From JBDHZU01 sp039812085 (GTDB lineage: Bacteria > Actinomycetota > Actinomycetes > S36-B12 > UBA10799): a DNA stretch of 16,406 nucleotides. The stretch lies in NCBI GenBank assembly GCA_039812085.1, contig JBDHZU010000031.1, forward strand, positions 1-16,406, in the 5' to 3' direction. Both the position numbers and the translations under genes were made by a program. A model generated the notes under the pieces. The model had not been told where the DNA came from and ran no database searches. It was given only the letters and a program-made list of their open reading frames with translations. Shown one piece after another: positions 1-7,187 of this stretch (positions within the stretch are counted from its first letter, which is position 1; every line of letters starts with the position of its first letter).

Positions 1-423
1 GAATGGCAAGACGTCGGTCAGGCATTCAAGGATTTCGCCGCCCAACTCGGTGAGCACTTCAAGGACAACGATGCTGCAGTTGCTGCACAGCAGGCTGCCG
101 GTGATGCAGCCACCCAGGCGGGTGCTGCCGCGGATGAGGCCATCGGCCGGGCACAAGAAGCCATGCAACAGGCTGAACAGGCCGTGCAAGATGCCACGGC
201 CCAGGCGCAGGCTGCCGGGGAAGACGCACAGAACAGTGATTCGTTCGCCAAGGCGAAGGAGTCGGTGAACGATGCGGTCGAAAAGGCGAATGCTGCTTTC
301 GATGAGGCTGTGACCAATGCGAAGAATGCATCGAACGATCCTGAGGTGGCAGAGAAGGGCAAGGCCGCGCTCAACTCGTTGATTGAGGCACTCAAGGGTT
401 CGCTGGACAACCTCAAGCAATAA
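1..423 (+). CDS. Alanine-rich helical protein, C-terminal part (5' end outside window)
   Basis: The reading frame is open from base 1 to a TAA stop at 421-423, giving 140 residues of a protein whose start lies upstream. The visible part begins with an amphipathic stretch (EWQDVGQAFKDFAAQLGEHF). It continues as an Ala/Gln/Glu/Asp/Lys-rich sequence with almost no proline and few aromatics, so it is probably one long helix or coiled coil. There is no membrane segment and no cysteine. The composition resembles small Ala-rich actinobacterial proteins of unknown function, but I do not recognise a named family. An in-frame internal ATG at 163 exists, but coding character continues upstream of it, so it is not the start. 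The gene is followed by a strong hairpin that may end its transcript. Function unknown; confident that it is coding. Confidence 0.8.
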   Translation, partial: EWQDVGQAFKDFAAQLGEHFKDNDAAVAAQQAAGDAATQAGAAADEAIGRAQEAMQQAEQAVQDATAQAQAAGEDAQNSDSFAKAKESVNDAVEKANAAFDEAVTNAKNASNDPEVAEKGKAALNSLIEALKGSLDNLKQ

Positions 424-440
424 CAACACACCTTTCAGCG

Positions 441-485
441 CTCACCCCTCAGCAGCCACGCCTTTGGCAGGCTCTGAGGGGTGAG
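441..485 (+). terminator. Strong hairpin between the Ala-rich gene and the membrane protein gene
   Basis: A perfect 12-bp inverted repeat, CTCACCCCTCAG (441-452) and CTGAGGGGTGAG (474-485), encloses 21 nt. The pairing extends inward through AGCC (454-457) and GGCT (470-473) past one bulged C, and then GCC-TTT-GGC (460-468). No T-run follows, so this is not a textbook intrinsic terminator, although U-poor hairpin terminators are common in actinobacteria. The 3' arm also contains the purine-rich stretch that would be the Shine-Dalgarno of the next gene, so it may instead, or also, control that gene's translation. Confidence 0.6.
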
Positions 486-495
486 TTCTGACCTG

Positions 496-1491
496 GTGGC
501 TGACAGCGCTGGCGCGCAGTCATTGTTGGGCTGGGCGTCGCTGCTAATTGCCTGCACGTGCTTGGTCGTTGTCGTCTACCACTCGATGCAGAAGCCTCGT
601 CTTGGACTGACACCTACCGAGTCTGGATGGGTTGCACGTCCCCGCGAGATCGTCCTCTACCTGCTCACTATTCCGATCCTGCTGTTCGTGTGGTGGGTGC
701 TGCTTGCTGGTGCGCTAACGGTGACTCCCACCAAGCTGACGGCCAGTGGGGTAATCGCCGTCAGCGGCGGAATCGTGGTCGCGGTACGTGTGCTGGCGCA
801 TATCTGGGCGGAACCCGGTCATGAACTCGCCAAATCGATTCCCTTGACGTTGATCACCATTCTGATCGTTACGCAATCACCTAACCCCAACCTCAGCGAG
901 CTAGCCGACCAGGTCGCTGATGTGGAGGTGACTCGAACTGCCTATGGGGCTGTCTTAGGGGTTGAGTTGGTGGTCACGGCGCTGTGGTACTTCGTGGGGG
1001 TCAGGTACTTGGCGAGGCGGGGTGTATCAGTGGTGGGAGTCGATCCCAATCCACAACCGTTGTCGGAGACTCCTGGTGGAGATACCGAACTACGGCTGAT
1101 GAGTCGCTACTTGATTGTTGGATTCCTTGGGGCACTGGTAGGGATCGCAATTTTGGATGGCGATGTGCGGGTGGCCGTAGTGTTGCTGGTTGCGGCAGCC
1201 ATCTTCTGTGGGTTCGTCTTTGCCCGGCGAATGGCAGACACTCGATCGGTGAAGATCGATGCCACCGTTGGTCTGATCATCCCTGTGCTTATGGCCCTGA
1301 GTGCTTTGGCCGAGCATTGGGCGCTGACCGCCGTGATCGCTCTCATCGGTCTGTGCGTGTCTGCCCTGTTGGCTCGGGGTATTCGAACGCCAATTGGTTG
1401 GTTGTATCGGTCGAACGATTCCACTGATTCGGGCAATGACCAGGTGGAAGCTGAATCAGCTGTGGGCCGCGGGTCTGCACCGAGTGAGTAA
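496..1491 (+). CDS. Polytopic membrane protein of unknown function
   Basis: This encodes 331 residues if it starts at the GTG at 496. The frame also has a GTG at 481, but the only Shine-Dalgarno-like sequence (AGGGGTGAG, 477-485) overlaps that codon and lies about 10 nt before 496, so I prefer 496. Eight or nine hydrophobic segments are visible, for example LLGWASLLIACTCLVVVVY, IVLYLLTIPILLFVWWVLLA, ITILIVT, LVVTALWYFVGV, LIVGFLGALVGIAI, VAVVLLVAAAIFCGFVF and IIPVLMALSALA. They are joined by short loops, and the C-tail is polar and acidic. No transporter signature, ATPase motif or catalytic motif is recognisable. The TAA stop (489-1491 region, last base 1491) directly abuts the stop of the convergent glpD with no base between. 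It could be a transporter-like or envelope-biogenesis membrane protein, but I cannot assign a function. Confidence 0.8.
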   Translation: MADSAGAQSLLGWASLLIACTCLVVVVYHSMQKPRLGLTPTESGWVARPREIVLYLLTIPILLFVWWVLLAGALTVTPTKLTASGVIAVSGGIVVAVRVLAHIWAEPGHELAKSIPLTLITILIVTQSPNPNLSELADQVADVEVTRTAYGAVLGVELVVTALWYFVGVRYLARRGVSVVGVDPNPQPLSETPGGDTELRLMSRYLIVGFLGALVGIAILDGDVRVAVVLLVAAAIFCGFVFARRMADTRSVKIDATVGLIIPVLMALSALAEHWALTAVIALIGLCVSALLARGIRTPIGWLYRSNDSTDSGNDQVEAESAVGRGSAPSE

Positions 1492-3030
1492 TCAGACCGT
1501 CAACTGATGGCGAACGGTATTGGGCGCCTCAAGCACAGCCGCTGCGAGTGGCTCATACCGCGAACGCTGTTCGTTGATAAGCCCGATGCGGGTGCGTCGG
1601 TCAAGCAGGTCACTGGTGCGCATCGCGCCCTCTGCCTGAACCGCCCACGCGAACTGTGCGTGGAGTAGTCCAGTAGGTGTATCGCTGGGAGCAAGGTCGG
1701 CGACCAACCGTGCCTCGTTGCCGTATCGGCGAATCAATTCCACTGGCACATCTGCCCGGGCGCTGGCCGGCCCTGCTCCCACCAAGGCAATGTCCCGGGT
1801 GCGGCAGCGCACGTCAGTTATCCGGTCTACTGCGTCAGAAGCCATTCGCCGGTAAGTCGTCAGCTTGCCGCCGGTCACTGTAATGACATCTCCAGATTCA
1901 CCGACGACAAGATGGCGGCGAGAAATGTCAGCAGAGGACTCGGCGCCAGAAGTCGAGATGAGGGGTCGGAGTCCGGCATACGTTCCAACGACATCGTCGG
2001 TGGTAACCGGCGTGGCAAGGGCGGTGTTGAGGACGGAAAGGATCCACTGGACGTCTTCGATCGGAGCGCTGGGAACGGCGGGAATTTCTCCCGGGACAGC
2101 GACATCGGTCAGTCCTACATACAGCAGACCGTTCGCTTGGGGCAGAGCGAAAACGAATCGCCCGATGGTTCCCGGGACTGGAACCGTGAGGGCAGCCGTC
2201 GGATTGCCAAGGATCGATGCCGGAAGGATGACGTGACTTCCACGGCTGGGGGATAGCTGGACACGTCGATCCAGTTCGCCAGCCCACACCCCGGTGGCAT
2301 TCACCACCGTCGTTGCCCTGATCGTGAACTGGCCGCCATCCTGCAGGTCTTCGACCGTTGCACCGCCGGGGCCAAGTTCAACCGCGCGAATGCGGGTAAG
2401 GATGGACGCATCGAAAGCGGCGGCAGTCCGGGCAACTGCCGTGACTAATCGGGCATCGTCTTCCAGTTGTCCGTCCCAGCCGATATGGGCTGATTTCAAT
2501 TCGGTACCCGCCAGCGCTGGAACCTGTTCGATGGCCTCAGTCGCAGTGAGATGTTGGGGAGCAGGCAGGAATGATCGACGAACTCCGGTGGCGCGGCGCA
2601 GGGCATCGCCGGCACGCAGCCCGGTCACATTGAGCAGTTCATCGGATCGTTTGGTGTCGGCGAATACCGGGATGAGGTTGGCTAACGGATGAACCAGGTG
2701 GGGGGCGATCCGCGTCGCGATCACGGCGCGTTCCACTGCGGATTCCCAGGCAACACCCAACTGACCGCTGGCTAGGTAGCGCAACCCACCATGAATCAAC
2801 TTGCTGGACCAGCGCGAAGTGCCAAATGCCAGATCGTGCGCCTCGATAAGTGCCACCGATAAGCCACGCGAGGCCGCATCCAGCGCAACTCCAGTCCCGG
2901 TGATGCCACCGCCGATCACCAAGACATCGACCGGCCGACCAGCGGCTAATCGATCTCGTTCGCGTTGGCGACGATCAGCGGTCAGCAGGGTCGATGGATC
3001 GCCAGGACGAAGGAAATGGACGTTACTCAT
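1492..3030 (-). CDS. glpD: FAD-dependent glycerol-3-phosphate dehydrogenase (canonical GlpD type)
   Basis: This 512-residue enzyme is expected to oxidise sn-glycerol-3-phosphate to DHAP at the membrane and pass electrons to quinone. The N-terminal Rossmann motif GGGITGTG (residues 40-47) binds FAD. The GlpD signature SSKLIHGGLRYL (about 75-86) is intact. So are GLRPL and the GGKLTTYRRMA motif, which carry the conserved substrate-site Arg and Lys of the family. The C-terminal helical domain follows and the length is normal. The ATG (3028-3030) overlaps the TGA of the upstream tetR as ATGA, so the two are translationally coupled in one operon. The order glpD-tetR with a divergent flavoprotein matches, from memory, M. 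tuberculosis glpD1 (Rv2249c)-Rv2250c-Rv2251. Its stop abuts the stop of the convergent membrane protein gene. The family assignment is firm; the biological pathway is inferred from neighbours. Confidence 0.93.
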   Translation of the reverse strand: MSNVHFLRPGDPSTLLTADRRQRERDRLAAGRPVDVLVIGGGITGTGVALDAASRGLSVALIEAHDLAFGTSRWSSKLIHGGLRYLASGQLGVAWESAVERAVIATRIAPHLVHPLANLIPVFADTKRSDELLNVTGLRAGDALRRATGVRRSFLPAPQHLTATEAIEQVPALAGTELKSAHIGWDGQLEDDARLVTAVARTAAAFDASILTRIRAVELGPGGATVEDLQDGGQFTIRATTVVNATGVWAGELDRRVQLSPSRGSHVILPASILGNPTAALTVPVPGTIGRFVFALPQANGLLYVGLTDVAVPGEIPAVPSAPIEDVQWILSVLNTALATPVTTDDVVGTYAGLRPLISTSGAESSADISRRHLVVGESGDVITVTGGKLTTYRRMASDAVDRITDVRCRTRDIALVGAGPASARADVPVELIRRYGNEARLVADLAPSDTPTGLLHAQFAWAVQAEGAMRTSDLLDRRTRIGLINEQRSRYEPLAAAVLEAPNTVRHQLTV

Positions 3031-3695
3031 GACGACCTACTGTCCAGTTCGGCTAACGAGCGAGTGGGGTCGGCGGCGACGTAACCCAACAACATTCGCT
3101 CCAATTCGGAGAACGCATGGCCAAGCGGATCGGCGGTGTGGATAGAGCGAGCGGAGAAGACGAAGCTTTGGGCGCTGGCCAACATGGTCAGTGACATCAG
3201 GTCGGTATCGCCGTCTCGAATCGATCCATCGCCGTGCGGAGCTTGTCCGTCGGCGAGTAGTCCGCTGATGGTCGCTAGGCCCGTGCGTTGAGTGGTGCCG
3301 AGTCGATCCACGATCAATGGCAGAACCGCTTCCGGATCAACGGCAAGTACTCGAGCCAGCACCGGATGGGCGGCGAGAGCAGCCGCCGTCTGCGAGGTGA
3401 TGTACGCGACGCGTTGAGCGCTGGTGGGCAATGTTTTGGCAGCCTGCATGGACTCGGTCAAGAGGGAGCCGAGTTCTGCAGTCAGAAGAGCAGACAACAG
3501 GCTGGGCAGGTCGTCGTACTTGCGGTAGACGGTCATTCGAGACACGCCCGCCCGACGAGCGACATCGGCCAGTGTGGTGCGGCGCACGCCTACTTCCATG
3601 ATCGAGTCGTAGGCAGCACGCAGAACCCGGTCGTCGGTGATTGCAGTCGCAACGGGGGCTGATGCGGTCGGGGTAGTGTTACGAAGTGACGACAT
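3027..3695 (-). CDS. TetR-family transcriptional regulator of the glpD/AGPS region
   Basis: This encodes 222 residues. An N-terminal TetR DNA-binding domain is clear (residues about 20-65), with helix-turn-helix sequence TTLADVARRAGVSRMTVYRK. It is followed by a variable all-helical ligand-binding domain with no recognised ligand motif. I chose the ATG at 3693-3695 over an upstream in-frame start at 3752. A -10-like TACAGT (minus strand, 3703-3708) lies exactly 7 nt before this ATG, predicting a leaderless mRNA, and the upstream extension would be encoded by the operator itself. The gene overlaps glpD by 4 nt, so regulator and enzyme are made together. The palindrome at 3701-3715 covers the predicted -10, which points to autorepression and probably joint control of the divergent AGPS-like gene. 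The ligand is unknown; an acyl-CoA or glycerol metabolite would fit but is a guess. Confidence 0.9.
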   Translation of the reverse strand: MSSLRNTTPTASAPVATAITDDRVLRAAYDSIMEVGVRRTTLADVARRAGVSRMTVYRKYDDLPSLLSALLTAELGSLLTESMQAAKTLPTSAQRVAYITSQTAAALAAHPVLARVLAVDPEAVLPLIVDRLGTTQRTGLATISGLLADGQAPHGDGSIRDGDTDLMSLTMLASAQSFVFSARSIHTADPLGHAFSELERMLLGYVAADPTRSLAELDSRSS

Positions 3696-3738
3696 GTGTA
3701 ACACTGTAACAGTGTGGTGAGGTGATCGCGAGTAACAC
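3696..3738. promoter_or_regulatory. Probable TetR operator in the divergent tetR/AGPS promoter region
   Basis: A perfect inverted repeat ACACTGT-A-ACAGTGT spans 3701-3715, directly preceded by GTGT-A-ACAC (3696-3704). Seen another way, TGTAACA is repeated at 3697-3703 and 3705-3711, 8 nt apart. A further GTAACAC copy sits at 3732-3738, and an inverted copy, GTGTTAC, lies at 3676-3682 inside tetR. The palindrome overlaps the predicted leaderless -10 of tetR (TACAGT, 3703-3708 minus). TetR proteins typically bind such 15-20 bp palindromes beside their own gene, so this is the likely binding site. Confidence 0.7.
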
Positions 3739-3740
3739 GA

Positions 3741-3760
3741 TTTGCCAGCCACACGGCAAA
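3741..3760. repeat. Small inverted repeat in the AGPS-like gene leader
   Basis: TTTGCC (3741-3746) and GGCAAA (3755-3760) flank 8 nt, about 27 nt before the AGPS-like start codon. It could be a second operator half-site pair or a short leader hairpin. The sequence does not decide between these. Confidence 0.3.
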
Positions 3761-3786
3761 GACCTCAATTACCCAGGGAACCCGAC

Positions 3787-5415
3787 ATGACGCGTTATGA
3801 CGACGACACCGCCCGATGGGGTGTGCCGACTGAACCGATCACCATCTCTGATCGCGCACGTGAATACCTGCACCGGGTTGTCGGGATGAGTGCGCCGCAA
3901 TCTGCCACCCCTCGACCAGAAGTGATCGCCGCGCCCACCCGTTTGGATGGACAGGTAGTGGCCGATCTCGAACGAGCGGTTCCACACGGAGTGAGCACTG
4001 ACGACGACGATCGTTTGGCGCACGGGGCCGGGTTTAGTTACCTGGATTTGGTCAGTCGGCGCGGGGCACACCCGCCAGTGCCCGACGTGGTGGTGCATCC
4101 AGCCAACGAACAACAGGTCCACGAACTCCTTCAGGTTGCGGTGGCCCGCCAGCTTGCAGTGATTCCGTTTGGTGGCGGAACCAGCGTGGTTGGAGGATTG
4201 CGTCCCGAGGATGGCGGACGAGCCGGAGTCGTCAGTGTGGCGCTGGATCGAATGGCCGAACTGGTCGATGTCGATCCGATCAACTCCACGGTCACTGTTG
4301 GCCCGGGAATGACAGGTCCTACCTTGGAGCGATTGCTGCAAGCCCGTGGGTTCACGCTTGGGCACTACCCGCAGTCATGGGAGCGAGCCAGTATCGGCGG
4401 ATACGCCGCAACCCGTTCCGCCGGTCAGAACTCGGCTGGTTACGGCCGATCCAACGACATGATTGAGAAGCTGCGTGTCGTCACGCCGACCGCAACGTTC
4501 GCACTAGGAGTTGCCCCAGGTTCAGCGGCCGGACCTGACCTGCGTCAGGTCTTTATCGGCAGTGAAGGGGCTTTCGGCATCATCACTGAAATCACCTTGC
4601 GGATTCGTCGCATCCCGGCTGTGACTCGATACGAAGGAGTCATGTTCGGTAGCTACCAGGCGGGACTGGATGCTTTCCGAGAACTGTTGGGACGTCGTGC
4701 GCGAGCGGATCTCATGCGGTTGTCTGATCCAGAAGAAACCGAGACCAATCTGACGATGGCGTTACAGGGTCGTACCGCGCAGATCTTCGACCGTTATCTG
4801 TCACTGCGACGGATCGGTGAGGGTGGCTGTATGGCGATTCTCGGCTATGAAGGCACGCGTACCCAGGTGGGAGCTCGTCATCACGAGGCGTGGAAAGTGT
4901 TGCGTGCTCACGGAGCCGTGCAACTTGGTCAACGAGTCGGAAAGTCCTGGGAACACGGGCGTTTTTCTGGTCCGTATCTGCGCGATGTGTTGATGGACGA
5001 GGGCTACCTGGTCGAAACCTTGGAGACAGCAACCGGATGGCGTGAGTTGCCAGCGCTGCGGCAGGAGGTGACGGCAGCAATTCGAGCTGAGCTAGGCGAT
5101 AGCGGACCTGGTCCATTAGTGATGTCTCACCTATCGCACGTGTACGAGACGGGTGGATCGTTGTACGTCACCGTTGCTGCTCGACGAGACGAATCAGATC
5201 CGATCGGTCAGTGGCAACGAGCTAAGGCTGCTGCGTGTGATGCGATCGTTCAGGCTGGCGCCACTATCACTCACCACCATGCCGTGGGGCGTGACCATCA
5301 ACCCTGGTTGGTTGGCGACATTGGAGAACCCGGGCTTGCCCTACTACGTGCAATCAAGCACGAGGTTGACCCGGATCAGATCATGAATCCCGGAGCGTTG
5401 ATCGCTGACCGTTAG
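3787..5415 (+). CDS. FAD-binding oxidase of the alkyl-DHAP synthase (AGPS) family
   Basis: This encodes 542 residues from the ATG at 3787, which has AGGGAA (3775-3780) 6 nt upstream; an in-frame TTG at 3742 lacks such support. The vanillyl-alcohol-oxidase-type FAD domain shows PFGGGTSVVGG (127-137), HYPQSWERASIGGYAATRSA and GSEGAFGIITE. The C-terminal part has the AGPS pattern: SHLSHVYETGGSLYVT, then THHHAVGR with a His triad at 496-498, then a closing VDPDQIMNPGAL. Eukaryotic AGPS exchanges the acyl group of acyl-DHAP for a fatty alcohol, making the first ether-lipid intermediate, without net redox change. Residues around the His triad match that family, but substrate use in bacteria is mostly untested. 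M. tuberculosis Rv2251 occupies the same place relative to glpD1 and tetR. The gene converges on the second GlpD gene with only 3 nt between stops. A related D-lactate or glycolate-type oxidase is the main alternative. Confidence 0.88.
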   Translation: MTRYDDDTARWGVPTEPITISDRAREYLHRVVGMSAPQSATPRPEVIAAPTRLDGQVVADLERAVPHGVSTDDDDRLAHGAGFSYLDLVSRRGAHPPVPDVVVHPANEQQVHELLQVAVARQLAVIPFGGGTSVVGGLRPEDGGRAGVVSVALDRMAELVDVDPINSTVTVGPGMTGPTLERLLQARGFTLGHYPQSWERASIGGYAATRSAGQNSAGYGRSNDMIEKLRVVTPTATFALGVAPGSAAGPDLRQVFIGSEGAFGIITEITLRIRRIPAVTRYEGVMFGSYQAGLDAFRELLGRRARADLMRLSDPEETETNLTMALQGRTAQIFDRYLSLRRIGEGGCMAILGYEGTRTQVGARHHEAWKVLRAHGAVQLGQRVGKSWEHGRFSGPYLRDVLMDEGYLVETLETATGWRELPALRQEVTAAIRAELGDSGPGPLVMSHLSHVYETGGSLYVTVAARRDESDPIGQWQRAKAAACDAIVQAGATITHHHAVGRDHQPWLVGDIGEPGLALLRAIKHEVDPDQIMNPGALIADR

Positions 5416-5418
5416 TTG

Positions 5419-7074
5419 CTAGGAAGCCTCGGAATGGCGGATTTCATCTGCCTTGGCCAAGACCGGGTCGGTGAAGTATTCGTTGAACCGACGTTCAGCG
5501 TCATCACCGAAGAGCAACTTGCAGGCCTCGTGAATGCCCTTGCCGCTCTGGATGTCTTCCCGAGCAATGACCAAAGCAATCTTGGACCGGCGTCGCAGGA
5601 AGTCGTCCAGTTTGGTGATCATCTCGGTTTCCGCGGCGAAGTACAGCTCCACTCGCAGGTACTGAGAACCCTCGATGATGTCCTCCGCCATCGACGGGTC
5701 GCGCCGCATCGCTTCCAACATTCCAAAGGCACGCATTCCGTACCGGCGCCACAAGCGAGTCGACACCGTCTCGAAATCTTCCCGCCGACGTAGTGTGTCC
5801 AGCTTCATCAGGCGGGCCTGCCGGAAGAACTCGTCCGCCGTTGCCTTCGGCGGTTCGCCGTACCACTGGTTGTTCTCGGGTTCGAGTGTCACGCCAAGTT
5901 TCTGAACGTCCTTGCATAGTTCTTCGCCGACATTCAGACAGTCGGTGATCTTCCCGCCGAAAACGGAAATGAACTTCTTGTCTCGGTCGATTTCCACTGC
6001 GTGTTTGCGCGACAGGCTGGTCCAGTCGGCTTCTTCGGAGCCGTCGGAATCGTCCTTTTCCACCACAAGTGGCCGGACGCCGCAACGAGTGGAAATGATG
6101 TCGTCGACGGTGAGTGGTTGAGGTAGATCCAGGCGTTTGTTGATTTGCTCCAACAAGAAGTCTCGATCTTCCGGGGTCACTTCCGTCACTGGGTTGTCGA
6201 CGCGAGTGTCCGTCGTGCCGATCACTGAACGTGGGCCCATCGGAATGACGTAGAACAAGCGACCGGTGTCATCGAAGAATGCGAGCACTCGTTCGTTCGG
6301 CGTGAGTCGGGGAACGATCAGGTGGATTCCTTTCGAACACATGATCTTGTGCTCAGTGGAAATGTCGAACAGTTCGTTCACCGAATCGATGAATGGCCCG
6401 GTCGCGTTGATGATGACGTTGGCCGTGGCAGAGAATTCACCGCCTGCGTCCACATCGTGTAGTTGCAACGTCCATCCGCTGTCACTGCGCTCGGCGCTGG
6501 TGACCTCGACGTAGTTGGCGCATGCTGCACCGACGTTTAGGGCAGAGCGGATGAAGCTGAAGACGAATCGGGAATCGTTGTCCACCACATAGGCATCGGA
6601 GTACTCGATTCCACCGATCACTCCGGTGGTGTTGATGATGGGTTCTTCTCGTTCGATTGCCTCGGTGGTGTGCACGCTGGGCTTCTTAAGCGCGCCATTG
6701 CCAATCGTCCAGTAGGCGGTCGCGCCGAGTCCTGCGAACCATGGCTTGTACGGCGACTTCTCGTCCAAGGGGGCCAGGAATCGAATCTCACGCAGATTGG
6801 CTGGGTAGGCCTTCAGGAGGCGATTGCGCGAACGGCAAAGGTTGCGAACCAGCAGGAGTTCGTAGTTCTCCATGTACTTGAAGCCGCCCCACACCAAGTT
6901 GGAGCTTTGCATCGAGGTGAATCCTGCAAAGTCGCCCTTGTCGACCAATGCCACCGATGCGCCTCGTGAGGCGATGGCTGCTGCCGCCACTGCTCCGTTG
7001 ATACCGCCGCCGACGATGAAGACGTCGAAGTGGCGGCCAGAGATTCGATCGATGTTGGACGCCCGCAGGCTCAT
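5419..7074 (-). CDS. GlpD-family FAD-dependent oxidoreductase, divergent second paralogue
   Basis: This encodes 551 residues from the ATG at 7072-7074, preceded on its strand by GGGAGA 8-10 nt away; the in-frame start at 7122 has no such site. The FAD motif is GGGINGAV (22-29). The GlpD architecture is kept: IGTTD, GVRPLV, the FGGKITDCLNVGEEL motif and a C-terminal helical domain. The usual IHGGLRYL signature, however, reads VWGGFKYM (61-68), so the conserved His and Arg near the substrate pocket are replaced by Trp and Lys. There is also an acidic insertion (DDSDGSEEADW) before the GGK motif. It is far from the canonical paralogue in this window and belongs to a separate branch of the DAO/GlpD family. 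It may oxidise glycerol-3-phosphate or another phosphorylated polyol. A leader hairpin lies upstream and thyX sits behind it in the same direction, 113 nt away. Confidence 0.85.
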   Translation of the reverse strand: MSLRASNIDRISGRHFDVFIVGGGINGAVAAAAIASRGASVALVDKGDFAGFTSMQSSNLVWGGFKYMENYELLLVRNLCRSRNRLLKAYPANLREIRFLAPLDEKSPYKPWFAGLGATAYWTIGNGALKKPSVHTTEAIEREEPIINTTGVIGGIEYSDAYVVDNDSRFVFSFIRSALNVGAACANYVEVTSAERSDSGWTLQLHDVDAGGEFSATANVIINATGPFIDSVNELFDISTEHKIMCSKGIHLIVPRLTPNERVLAFFDDTGRLFYVIPMGPRSVIGTTDTRVDNPVTEVTPEDRDFLLEQINKRLDLPQPLTVDDIISTRCGVRPLVVEKDDSDGSEEADWTSLSRKHAVEIDRDKKFISVFGGKITDCLNVGEELCKDVQKLGVTLEPENNQWYGEPPKATADEFFRQARLMKLDTLRRREDFETVSTRLWRRYGMRAFGMLEAMRRDPSMAEDIIEGSQYLRVELYFAAETEMITKLDDFLRRRSKIALVIAREDIQSGKGIHEACKLLFGDDAERRFNEYFTDPVLAKADEIRHSEAS

Positions 7075-7095
7075 GGTTCGTTCTCCCAGTAGATG

Positions 7096-7115
7096 CTGCG
7101 GCTGGTTTACCGCAG
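7096..7115 (-). other. Leader hairpin upstream of the second GlpD gene
   Basis: CTGCGG (7096-7101) and CCGCAG (7110-7115) form a 6-bp stem with an 8-nt loop, 22-41 nt before the start codon at 7074. No T-run follows. It could affect mRNA stability or end read-through from thyX, or be chance. I see no clear promoter in this 113-nt gap. Confidence 0.25.
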
Positions 7116-7187
7116 GCAACACCCTGTCAGGTCTGGCGTCAGTTTGCTGAGCCGGGAGATTGGTGATGCGTCAGCAGGAGCAGCAGA

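Noticed and set aside
3769..4365. 198-codon minus-strand open frame opposite the AGPS-like gene
   Set aside because: The plus-strand frame carries conserved FAD-domain motifs throughout this stretch. The antisense frame has none.
5504..6085. 193-codon minus-strand open frame inside the second GlpD gene
   Set aside because: It is another frame of the same strand, Arg-rich and without motifs, while the GlpD frame is intact through the region.
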